Assembly (NCBI GenBank): GCA_036570145.1
Contig: DATCPJ010000145.1
Span: 1-5,003 of the forward strand
Direction: 5' to 3'
Length of the DNA stretch: 5,003 bases
Source: UBA6019 sp036570145
GTDB taxonomy: Bacteria > Chloroflexota > Dormibacteria > Dormibacterales > Dormibacteraceae
Part shown: in pieces, positions 1 through 4,971 of the stretch
Layout: each line of letters opens with the position of its first letter
Numbering within the stretch: the first letter of the stretch is position 1
Translations under genes and position numbers: made by a program
Notes under the pieces: model-generated
What the model saw: the letters and a program-made list of their open reading frames with translations, nothing else
Database searches by the model: none
What the model was told of the DNA's origin: nothing

Positions 1-603
1 GAGGTCGAGTCGGCGCAGGGCCTGGAGCCGACGCCAGGCCAGACCCGCCTGCGTCTGCGACTTGTCCGCAAGTAGGCGCTCGGCCCTTGCCAGGTAGCGC
101 TTGGCGACCAGGTTCTTGATCTCAACCTGGTAACCAGGACAGAGCTCGACCAGATCGGCGTGCAGGCGATTGGCGCAGCGGGTCCTCTCCCCCACCAGCT
201 GATCCCGGTAGTCGACGAGCTCACGAAGCGATCGGCTCCATCCCGTGCTGGCTGGCTTCGGGAGGTGATCCTCTCGCAGTGCGACCCGGGCAATGGCGAG
301 AGCGTCCCCTGGGTCCGATTTGCCTGGCGTCCGCAGCCGGCGTCGCTCCCGAGCCGTAAGGCCCGAGGGAACCTCGACCACCTTCTGCCGGTGGTCCAGG
401 AGGTGGAGGGCGAGTGGTCGACCGAATCCGCCCGAGCCTTCGATCGCAAATTCGTGGTCGCCGGGCAGCTGCAGAGCCCACTCGAGCAGAGCGGCGTGGC
501 CAACTGCCGAGTTCTGGAATTCCGCTGCAGCCTCCTGACGACCGACGTGGTCCACCGCGCAGGCAGCAAGCGTCTCCTTGTGACTATCAACTCCGATCAC
601 CAT
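1..603 (-). CDS. IS110-family transposase (DEDD), N-terminal part cut by window edge
   Basis: Recombinase that moves an IS110 element through a circular intermediate, guided in this family by a bridge RNA. From ATG at 601-603 the minus-strand frame stays open for 201 codons to the window edge. It begins MVIGVDSHKET, with the first catalytic Asp at D6 (motif GVDSHKE). E55 lies in AIEGSGGFGRPLA, and D97 and D100 lie in KSDPGDALAIAR. The spacing (49, 42 and 3 residues) is close to that of the known DEDD tetrad in Piv/IS110 proteins. An Arg-rich segment precedes the D97/D100 motif, and a helical, charged region follows (about residues 125-201). AAGGAG (minus, 615-610) lies 6 bases before the ATG and supports this start. 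The C-terminal domain with the conserved serine is not in the window, so an intact gene cannot be confirmed, but no frameshift is seen. Confidence 0.93.
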   Translation of the reverse strand, partial: MVIGVDSHKETLAACAVDHVGRQEAAAEFQNSAVGHAALLEWALQLPGDHEFAIEGSGGFGRPLALHLLDHRQKVVEVPSGLTARERRRLRTPGKSDPGDALAIARVALREDHLPKPASTGWSRSLRELVDYRDQLVGERTRCANRLHADLVELCPGYQVEIKNLVAKRYLARAERLLADKSQTQAGLAWRRLQALRRLDL

Positions 604-621
604 GGCCTTCTCCTTGGCACG

Positions 622-912
622 CGAGAGGTGGGCCGGGCGATGCGCAACCAACGGTCGGGTTAGAAACCAGACTCCTATTCAGCGACAGCGCCCGGCGGGG
701 TGGCCCGGGCTTCAGGCCCTCAACGGTGCGGCCACGGGCGCGGTTCCGGGCAGGGGGTTTTCCAGCCACCGGCCAGAGCCGGCCGAAGCGTAGCCCGGTA
801 CCGGACGAGCAGTTGTGCGCTCAGCAGCCGACAGCCAGCGGTAAGGCCACAGCAATCTGCCGGGCAGGTTTATCGAGAGCCAGGCTGGGCGCGCGACGTC
901 GGACGCTTTCGG
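622..912 (-). ncRNA. candidate IS110 bridge RNA region (left-end non-coding)
   Basis: This is the stretch before the transposase where IS110-group elements encode the bridge RNA that pairs with target and donor DNA. No covariance search was possible. Visible structure, in RNA orientation, includes a hairpin with stem AGCCCGG (711-705) against CCGGGC-G-CT (695-687) and a 9-base loop. ATAGGAGTC (678-670) follows near the 3' side. It is complementary to GACTCCTAT at 921-913, the guessed left end, as expected for a donor-binding guide. A 9-base direct repeat GCTGGAAAA also occurs in the region and just outside it. Exact RNA ends are unknown; the bounds given cover the available space. Assignment rests on position and family knowledge more than on sequence. 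Confidence 0.3.
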
Positions 913-948
913 ATAGGAGTCCAGCGGTCTTTCGATCTTTTCCAGCAC
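712..948 (-). CDS. small ORF or 5' remnant of an interrupted gene, function unknown
   Basis: A 78-codon frame begins with GTG at 948-946 and reads MLEKIERPLDSYPKASDV at its N-terminus. I do not recognise the protein. The start is the convincing part: AAGGAGGT (962-955) sits 6 bases before the GTG, an almost ideal ribosome binding site. The rest is less convincing: third-position GC is lower than in neighbouring genes, and the later part is rich in Pro, Gly, Ala and Arg, as non-coding GC-rich frames often are. It also crosses the probable IS110 left end. One reading is a host gene whose first 10 or so codons survive before the insertion, the remainder being chance reading into the element. The other is a genuine small protein. 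It lies 52 bases after the tRNA-Leu(CAA) terminator on the same strand. Confidence 0.25.
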   Translation of the reverse strand: MLEKIERPLDSYPKASDVARPAWLSINLPGRLLWPYRWLSAAERTTARPVPGYASAGSGRWLENPLPGTAPVAAPLRA

Positions 949-954
949 CTTGAC

Positions 955-962
955 ACCTCCTT
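955..962 (-). promoter_or_regulatory. strong Shine-Dalgarno site before GTG 948
   Basis: The minus strand reads AAGGAGGT, then the 6-base spacer GTCAAG, then GTG. This is the best ribosome binding site in the window, and it is the main reason to think a translated gene starts here. The heptamer GTCAAGG occurs twice, at 965-959 and 954-948. Confidence 0.55.
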
Positions 963-975
963 GACTCTCTCCTGA

Positions 976-992
976 GCCCCGCCGACCGGGGC
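976..992. other. 6-bp GC hairpin without T tail
   Basis: GCCCCG and CGGGGC (inner arms 977-981 and 987-991 with flanking pairs) flank a 5-base loop between the tRNA-Leu(CAA) terminator and the GTG start at 948. Neither strand has a T tract after it, so it is not a standard terminator. It could be part of the 5' leader of whatever starts at 948. The 11-mer at 982-992 also occurs just downstream of the second tRNA-Leu gene (2673-2683). Confidence 0.3.
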
Positions 993-999
993 CCAGAAA

Positions 1000-1029
1000 A
1001 GGCGAAAACCGGCCCGTTCCGGCCGGTTT
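1000..1029 (-). terminator. intrinsic terminator of tRNA-Leu(CAA)
   Basis: On the minus strand AAACCGGCC (1029-1021) pairs perfectly with GGCCGGTTT (1014-1006) over 9 bp, with a 6-base loop GGAACG. A T-rich tail follows: TTTT, CGCC, then TTTT again. It lies 53 bases beyond the 3' end of the tRNA and on the same strand. The interval between them (1063-1035) can itself fold, with CTCAA pairing to TTGAG at its base and ACCT to AGGT at its tip. Confidence 0.8.
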
Positions 1030-1082
1030 CCGAACTCAAGCTACCTCTCGAGGTGCCTTTGAGAAAGCGCCTCCGCGGGTAT

Positions 1083-1168
1083 TGGTGCCGAGAGAGGGAT
1101 TCGAACCCTCACGAGGTTGCCCTCAACGGTTTTTGAGACCGCCGCGTCTGCCATTCCGCCACCTCGGC
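1083..1168 (-). tRNA. tRNA-Leu(CAA)
   Basis: This is a complete cloverleaf on the minus strand. The 7-bp acceptor stem starts GCCGAGG at 1168 and pairs with TCTCGGC ending at 1087. The discriminator is A (1086), and CCA is encoded (1085-1083). The anticodon stem GCGGT/ACCGT closes the loop CTCAAAA, giving anticodon CAA (1135-1133), which reads UUG. A long class II variable arm (GAGG, GCAA, CCTC) is present, as expected for tRNA-Leu. The T arm is GAGGG, TTCGAAT, CCCTC. Its 5' end faces the FecR gene, from which it diverges across 75 bases. It has its own terminator at 1000-1029. I could not assign a clear promoter. Confidence 0.97.
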
Positions 1169-1203
1169 GCGAAGAAGTTAAAGGCTACCCCGAGGCCCGT
1201 TCA

Positions 1204-1232
1204 TTGACATGCGCCCGCGCTGCGCGGAGAAT
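1204..1232 (+). promoter_or_regulatory. sigma70-type promoter of the FecR-domain gene, very short leader
   Basis: A perfect -35 TTGACA (1204-1209) is followed after 17 bases by GAGAAT (1227-1232), which matches the -10 consensus at 4 of 6 positions. The ATG is at 1244, 11 bases after the -10 box. Transcription would be expected to begin about 5 bases before the ATG or at it. No Shine-Dalgarno sequence lies at a usable distance, since GGAG at 1226-1229 is 14 bases away. This fits a leaderless or near-leaderless mRNA. Confidence 0.7.
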
Positions 1233-1243
1233 CCCGTAGCCCA

Positions 1244-2671
1244 ATGGCCCAACAACCCCCTGGACTGGGAGCTCCGCCGCCGGCCAAGCGCAAGCGCGGC
1301 TGCTTCGGAGGCTGCCTCGGCTGCCTGATCCCGATGGTCCTGATCGTCCTCATCGTCGGGGGCCTCTTCTATTTCCTGGTCGCCCAGGCCGCGGCCGCGG
1401 TGTCCGTTCCGGCGCAGCTCGTGGTCGTTAACCCGGCGACGACGCTGACCCCCCACGGGGGCAGCGCGCATGCCGGCGCTTCGGGGAACCTCGTGCACGG
1501 CGGCGACCAGGTTGAAACCAGCGCCAACGGCCGCTCCCTGATCCAGTTCCAGGACGGAAGCATCACACGCCTTGGACCCGCCACCAAGCTGACGCTCGAC
1601 ACCGCCGAATTCGACAAGCAGGGTCAGCTTCACAACGTGTCGATCACCCAGCAGGCGGGGCGCACCCTCAGCACCGTGCAGAAGCTGGTCGGCGTGGGCG
1701 CCAAGTTCAATGTCGCCGGCCACTCCGCCACGGCGAGCGTCCGCGGGACCAAGTTCGAGGTCATCCAGAACACCGACGGCAGCGTCCGGCTGAAGACGTT
1801 CGTGGGCACGGTCACCCTGGGCAATGTCCTCGTTCGGGCCGGCCAGCAAGCCGACGCCAGCCCGACCGGGGTGATCTCCAAGCCCGTGCCGATCACGCCC
1901 GATCCGGCCGATCCCTTCACCCTCTGGCTCGCGTCCGAAGAGGCTGCCAAGGCAGCCGGCCAGCCGGCGACCGCCGAGACCAGCTTCGACCAGGGGGCCA
2001 TCGGGACCGGCCAGACGGCGGCCCAGCCCGACTACAACAGCGCGGGCGGCGAGGTCATCGGTGAGCTCGCATACCCCGGCAGCGCGATGTCCCTGATCAT
2101 CACCGACCCGGCCGGGGTCGTCCACACCAGCAGCGCTTCAGTCTCCGGGCCGAGCGGCAAGGTGACACTGGTCGACATCCCCAACGCCCCGGGGGGCGCG
2201 TTCAAGATCCAGGTCAGGGGCGACAACGTGAACCCCGCCGAGCACTTCTCCGTGACGATGATCACCAGGTTCGTCTGTTCGGCCAAGCAGGTCGCTCAAG
2301 GCGGATTCGAACGCAACGTCCTGAGCGCCAATCAGATCGCGGCCTCCCTCACGCAATCGGGCGCTTCTGACGTCAAGATCAGGTTCAGCGGGTCATCCGC
2401 GGGCGGCGCCAACCTCGAAGGCTCCGGCGGCTTCAGCGGCATCTCGGTCGCCATCTCGACGCTTCTCTACGCCGCGGGCGGCGGCAACGTCGGCGTCGCA
2501 GTGACCGGGGCGCAGATCAACGGCATCGACGTGAAACAGCAGCTGACTGCGGCCATCGCCCAGGCGGGCGGGCACAACCTCGACTCGCTCACGATCGGCT
2601 ACCAGGTCGACCGGGTCTACAGCTGCTCCTCTGGCAACGACACCTTCCTCGTGCTCGAAGGCCGTCCCTGA
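1244..2671 (+). CDS. membrane-anchored FecR-domain protein
   Basis: This 475-residue protein probably sits in the membrane with most of its mass outside the cytoplasm. The N-terminus is Pro-rich (residues 5-14), then basic (KRKR 15-18), then a Cys cluster C20, C24 and C27. A hydrophobic helix follows at about 28-52. Residues 82-119 and 135-194 carry FecR-domain features: GDQVET, GRSLIQFQDGSITRLGP, ASVRGTKFEV and a Gly-rich beta pattern ending in GTVTLGN. In classical FecR, such a domain is the periplasmic part of an iron-uptake anti-sigma regulator. Here there is no N-terminal anti-sigma segment and no adjacent sigma factor or TonB receptor gene, so that role is not supported. Residues 270-342 look like a beta-sandwich, and 345-475 are unrecognised, with C345 and C461 as possible disulfide partners. 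ATG 1244 is the only good start; the next Met (31) lies inside the membrane helix. The gene stands alone between two opposite-strand tRNAs. Confidence 0.88.
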   Translation: MAQQPPGLGAPPPAKRKRGCFGGCLGCLIPMVLIVLIVGGLFYFLVAQAAAAVSVPAQLVVVNPATTLTPHGGSAHAGASGNLVHGGDQVETSANGRSLIQFQDGSITRLGPATKLTLDTAEFDKQGQLHNVSITQQAGRTLSTVQKLVGVGAKFNVAGHSATASVRGTKFEVIQNTDGSVRLKTFVGTVTLGNVLVRAGQQADASPTGVISKPVPITPDPADPFTLWLASEEAAKAAGQPATAETSFDQGAIGTGQTAAQPDYNSAGGEVIGELAYPGSAMSLIITDPAGVVHTSSASVSGPSGKVTLVDIPNAPGGAFKIQVRGDNVNPAEHFSVTMITRFVCSAKQVAQGGFERNVLSANQIAASLTQSGASDVKIRFSGSSAGGANLEGSGGFSGISVAISTLLYAAGGGNVGVAVTGAQINGIDVKQQLTAAIAQAGGHNLDSLTIGYQVDRVYSCSSGNDTFLVLEGRP

Positions 2672-2690
2672 TCCGACCGGGGCAGCGGGC

Positions 2691-2774
2691 TGGTGTCGGC
2701 GAGAGGAGTCGAACCTCCACGGGTTTCCCCAACAGCTCCTAAAGCTGCCGCGTCTACCGTTCCGCCACGCCGAC
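2691..2774 (-). tRNA. tRNA-Leu(UAG)
   Basis: This is a complete minus-strand cloverleaf. The acceptor stem is GTCGGCG (2774-2768) with CGCCGAC (2701-2695), the discriminator is A (2694), and CCA is encoded (2693-2691). The anticodon stem GCAGC/GCTGT closes the loop TTTAGGA, giving anticodon TAG (2741-2739), which reads CUN codons. The variable arm is GGG, GAAA, CCC. Its first 21 bases overlap the end of the alpha/beta hydrolase gene on the same strand, so it is probably made at least partly by processing of that transcript. Its 3' end lies 19 bases from the convergent FecR-domain gene. No convincing terminator follows it, so transcription may run on antisense to that gene. Confidence 0.97.
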
Positions 2775-3614
2775 GCCGGGTTCGAGCTTAGCCGCCAGCC
2801 GGGTTATCCCATCGGCGATCTTGGCCCACTCCCGGGGTGGCATCTCGTGGCCGACCGCCTCCATCACATAGAGCTCCGTTCCTTTGGGGGCGGCCGCCGC
2901 GATCTTCGCGGCGTTCGCGAACGGCACCAGCGGGTCGGCGTCGCCATGGATGACGAGCACCGGGACACGAACCCTGCCCAGGTCCTCGCGCCGGGAGCTC
3001 GAGGCGTTGATCGCCTGGAACTGGCGGACCGTCCCCTCCGGATAGAAGGAGCGGTCGACCGCCCGGGTCGCCCGCGCGCGGGACCGATCTTCTTCGAAGC
3101 TGGGGCCCCAGGTGACCCGCGTCGTGGCCACCGACTGCTCGATACGACCCTCGCGCGTAGCCGCGGGCTGTTGAACCAGAAGGGCGACCACCTCCGAGTC
3201 CGCAACAACCGAGTCGGCGCCGCCCAGGTTCGACATCACGACCGTCAGCGTCAGCGTCCGGGCCGGGTGCTCGATGGCGACGAGTTGGGCGATCATCCCG
3301 CCCATCGAGGCTCCCACGATGTGAGCGGCCGGGATGCCGAGCACCTCGAGGAGGCCGGCGGCGTCGGCGGCCATGTCACTCAGCGTGTATGGCGGCGAAC
3401 CCTCCAGCCTGCTGGAGAGCCCCACGTCACGGTTGTCAAAACGGATCACGCGGAAGCCGCGGGCGACGATCTCCTCGCAGAGGCCGTCGCTCCAACCCAG
3501 CAGCTGCGAGCCGAGACCGCTGATCAGGAGGACCGCCGGCCTGTCGGGTTCCCCGAAGGTCTCGTATTCGAGCTCGAGGGAGTTGACGGCGGCTCTAGGC
3601 ACTGGCGCGAGCAC
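2754..3614 (-). CDS. alpha/beta hydrolase (esterase-like)
   Basis: A 286-residue soluble alpha/beta-fold hydrolase. The nucleophile elbow GASMGG (101-106) gives S103. HGDADPLVP (223-231) gives the acid, most likely D227, and GHEMP (255-259) gives H256. ISGLGSQLLGW (31-41) forms the oxyanion region. FDNRDVGLSS (59-68) is typical of the esterase branch that includes aclacinomycin methylesterase-like proteins; a cap occupies about 130-205. The substrate cannot be told from sequence. There is no signal peptide. The given start is GTG at 3614, overlapping the end of trxB by 20 bases. GTG at 3602 (Val5) is an alternative with an 8-base overlap. Neither has a clear ribosome binding site, so translational coupling to trxB is likely. 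The last six residues (VGVAER) and the TAG stop are read from the tRNA-Leu(UAG) gene. Confidence 0.88.
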   Translation of the reverse strand: MLAPVPRAAVNSLELEYETFGEPDRPAVLLISGLGSQLLGWSDGLCEEIVARGFRVIRFDNRDVGLSSRLEGSPPYTLSDMAADAAGLLEVLGIPAAHIVGASMGGMIAQLVAIEHPARTLTLTVVMSNLGGADSVVADSEVVALLVQQPAATREGRIEQSVATTRVTWGPSFEEDRSRARATRAVDRSFYPEGTVRQFQAINASSSRREDLGRVRVPVLVIHGDADPLVPFANAAKIAAAAPKGTELYVMEAVGHEMPPREWAKIADGITRLAAKLEPGVGVAER

Positions 3615-4542
3615 GTACGCGGTCGCGGACCGACGAGACGTAAGCGGAGGCCGAGACGGCCGCGGTCGTCCCGTCGCCGACCGCCGTGGCGATCTGCTTG
3701 GTCAGCTGGGCGCGAACGTCGCCGACCGCCCAGAGCCCGTCGACCGAGGTCTTCATGTCCGGCCCGGTGATGATGTAGCCCTCGGCATCGTGCTCGACGT
3801 GGACCTTGAGGATGTCGGAGTTGGGGTTGAAGCCGATGAAGATGAAGACCCCGCCGACCGGCAGCTCGAACTCCTCGCCGTGCATGTCGTACTTGACCGC
3901 GTTGACCTTCCCGTTGCCCTCGATCCCCTTCACGTGGGCGTCGAGGATGAAGTCGATCTTCTTGTTCGCGCGAGCCCGGTCCTGCAGGATCGGCTGGGCT
4001 CTGAACTGGTCGCGCCGGTGGATGATGTGGACCCGGCTCGCGTAGCGGGTGAGGAAGTCGCCCTCCTCGAGCGCGGCGTCGCCTCCGCCCACCACGGCGA
4101 GGACCTCGTTCTTGAAGAAGGCACCGTCGCAGACCGCGCAATAGGAGACACCACGACCGGCGAGCTCGATCTCGCCGGGCACCTCCAGCTTCTTGGGCAG
4201 CCCGCCGGCGGCCATGATCACGGCCGGCGCGCGAAGCTCGTTGCCGGAGTCGAGCTTGACGACCCGCTCCTCGCCGTCGACGTCGACCGAGGTGACCGGG
4301 TCGTACTCGCGGGCATCGAGGCCGAACTTGCGGGCGTGATCGCCCATCTTGAGGGCCAGCTCGGGGCCGAGGATCGTCTCGATCCCGGGGTAGTCCTCGA
4401 TCAACTCGGTGTTGTGCAGTTGCCCGCCCAGCGGGCCCCTGTCGACGAGCACGGTGCGCAGGTCCATCCGGGCGGCGTAGAGGCCGGCGGCGAGGCCGGC
4501 CGGGCCGCCACCGACGATGATCACATCGAAGAGCTCAGTCAC
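3595..4542 (-). CDS. trxB: thioredoxin-disulfide reductase
   Basis: A cytoplasmic FAD enzyme that passes electrons from NADPH to thioredoxin. At 315 residues it has the usual length. The FAD-binding GGGPAG is at 11-16. The redox-active CAVC is C135 and C138 within CAVCDG. The NADPH domain has VVGGGDAALEE (150-160) and HRRDQFRA (175-182), whose Arg residues are typical of NADPH preference. The second FAD motif AVGDVR (272-277) is followed by QIATAVGDG. The start is GTG at 4542 with AAAGGG just before it. The alternative of a ferredoxin- or F420-dependent relative is less likely because HRRxxxR is intact. The upstream neighbour, 49 bases away on the same strand, is the FixX-like ferredoxin; the downstream hydrolase overlaps by 20 bases. 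No thioredoxin gene is in the window. Confidence 0.95.
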   Translation of the reverse strand: MTELFDVIIVGGGPAGLAAGLYAARMDLRTVLVDRGPLGGQLHNTELIEDYPGIETILGPELALKMGDHARKFGLDAREYDPVTSVDVDGEERVVKLDSGNELRAPAVIMAAGGLPKKLEVPGEIELAGRGVSYCAVCDGAFFKNEVLAVVGGGDAALEEGDFLTRYASRVHIIHRRDQFRAQPILQDRARANKKIDFILDAHVKGIEGNGKVNAVKYDMHGEEFELPVGGVFIFIGFNPNSDILKVHVEHDAEGYIITGPDMKTSVDGLWAVGDVRAQLTKQIATAVGDGTTAAVSASAYVSSVRDRVRARASA

Positions 4543-4591
4543 GTTCCCTTTAAACCCGGACGAGGGCCCGACTTATTCAGCGCTGTTGGGG

Positions 4592-4879
4592 CTAGCCGTA
4601 CTTGAACTGGACGCCGAAGCCGCCGCGCGGGCTCTCGCAGTCGATGTTGGTGAAGGGGCAGCCGATCGAGCAGGCCCCACACTCGATGCAGTTCTCATAG
4701 CTGACCAGGGTCTTGGCCGTGTCCTTGTCCCACAGGTAGACGCCCGCCGGGCAAAAGTGGTTGCAGTACTTGCCCTCGCACTTCTCGCCGCAGATCGTGT
4801 GGTCGAGGACGCGGATGTGCGGGTTGCCCTCGTCCTTCTTGTTGCGGACGGTGAACAGCTTGTCTTCGAGCTTCTCCAT
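4592..4879 (-). CDS. fixX: FixX-like 4Fe-4S ferredoxin
   Basis: A small (95-residue) iron-sulfur protein of the FixX/EtfX family, which works with the FixC/ETF-quinone oxidoreductase in passing electrons from electron-transfer flavoprotein to quinone or related acceptors. CIECGACSIGCP supplies C64, C67, C70 and C74 for one 4Fe-4S cluster. The C-terminus PRGGFGVQFKYG is the family signature, as is HFCPAGVY (41-48). An earlier Cys set (C30, C34, C39, C43) and C81 are also present; longer FixX proteins of this type carry a similar N-terminal set, and it could bind a second cluster. The ATG at 4879 has no ribosome binding site; a TAGAAT box lies 10 bases before it. No fixA, fixB or fixC is seen here; 124 bases without recognisable coding separate it from the right edge. 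Confidence 0.92.
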   Translation of the reverse strand: MEKLEDKLFTVRNKKDEGNPHIRVLDHTICGEKCEGKYCNHFCPAGVYLWDKDTAKTLVSYENCIECGACSIGCPFTNIDCESPRGGFGVQFKYG

Positions 4880-4889
4880 TCAGCTTCGA

Positions 4890-4895
4890 ATTCTA
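4890..4895 (-). promoter_or_regulatory. probable -10 element before fixX
   Basis: TAGAAT on the minus strand matches the -10 consensus at 5 of 6 positions and ends 10 bases before the fixX ATG. There is no good -35 at 17 bases; TTGATT (4922-4917) is 21 bases away, which is too far for standard spacing. With no Shine-Dalgarno in between, it suggests a near-leaderless mRNA, like the FecR-domain gene. Confidence 0.4.
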
Positions 4896-4943
4896 CCGAT
4901 GCCGCCCTGCTCCTAGAATCAAGTCGTTATTCGCGGGAGCCCA

Positions 4944-4971
4944 TAAAGGGCAAAGGGGGGCAGGCCCCCCT
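4944..4971 (-). terminator. possible terminator of a gene upstream of fixX
   Basis: On the minus strand AGGGGGG (4971-4965) pairs with CCCCCCT (4960-4954) around a 4-base loop CCTG, followed by TT, GCCC and TTT. The stem is strong and the tail short and broken. It would end a minus-strand gene lying past the right edge and separate it from fixX. A chance pairing of G and C tracts is also possible; a run of nine C lies close by (4978-4986). Confidence 0.35.

Larger units (their letters stand above)
1..921 (-). mobile_element. IS110-family insertion sequence, partial (left end plus N-terminal transposase)
   Basis: The transposase N-terminus at 1-603 and the roughly 300-base stretch before it, with no confident gene, together look like the left end of an IS110-group element. 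Such elements lack classical terminal inverted repeats, use a DEDD recombinase, and in the IS110 subgroup carry a long non-coding left end that encodes a bridge RNA. The outer boundary is uncertain. I place it near 921 only because GACTCCTAT there (minus strand, 921-913) is complementary to a segment close to the transposase start (670-678). The host tRNA terminator at 1000-1029 sets an outer limit. The right end lies outside the window, so intactness cannot be judged. Confidence 0.6.

Noticed and set aside
160..663. Plus-strand open frame of 167 codons at the left
   Set aside because: It is antisense to the IS110 transposase, which has its catalytic residues and a ribosome binding site.
1206..1211. 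Divergent promoter for tRNA-Leu(CAA) using the same -35 box on the minus strand
   Set aside because: The minus-strand hexamer is a poor -35 match, and no clear -10 lies at proper spacing before the tRNA.
1178..2125. Long minus-strand open frame (315 codons) antisense to the FecR-domain gene
   Set aside because: Its composition is that of a GC-rich shadow frame with no recognisable domain. It overlaps the promoter of a well supported gene and has no supporting start signal.
1083..2774. The two tRNA-Leu genes as left and right attachment sites of an integrated island around the FecR-domain gene
   Set aside because: They are different isoacceptors with different acceptor and anticodon arms, and their 3' ends share only short tRNA-common stretches rather than a duplicated block. 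No integrase is present.
2847..3770. Plus-strand open frame of 307 codons antisense to the hydrolase
   Set aside because: It is Arg-rich and Asp-rich, with no domain; it mirrors the GC-rich codons of the real gene.
3334..4605. Plus-strand open frame of 423 codons across the hydrolase, trxB and the end of fixX
   Set aside because: It is antisense to trxB, whose motifs are unmistakable. Its product is an Asp-, Val- and Arg-rich low-complexity string typical of reading codons on the wrong strand.
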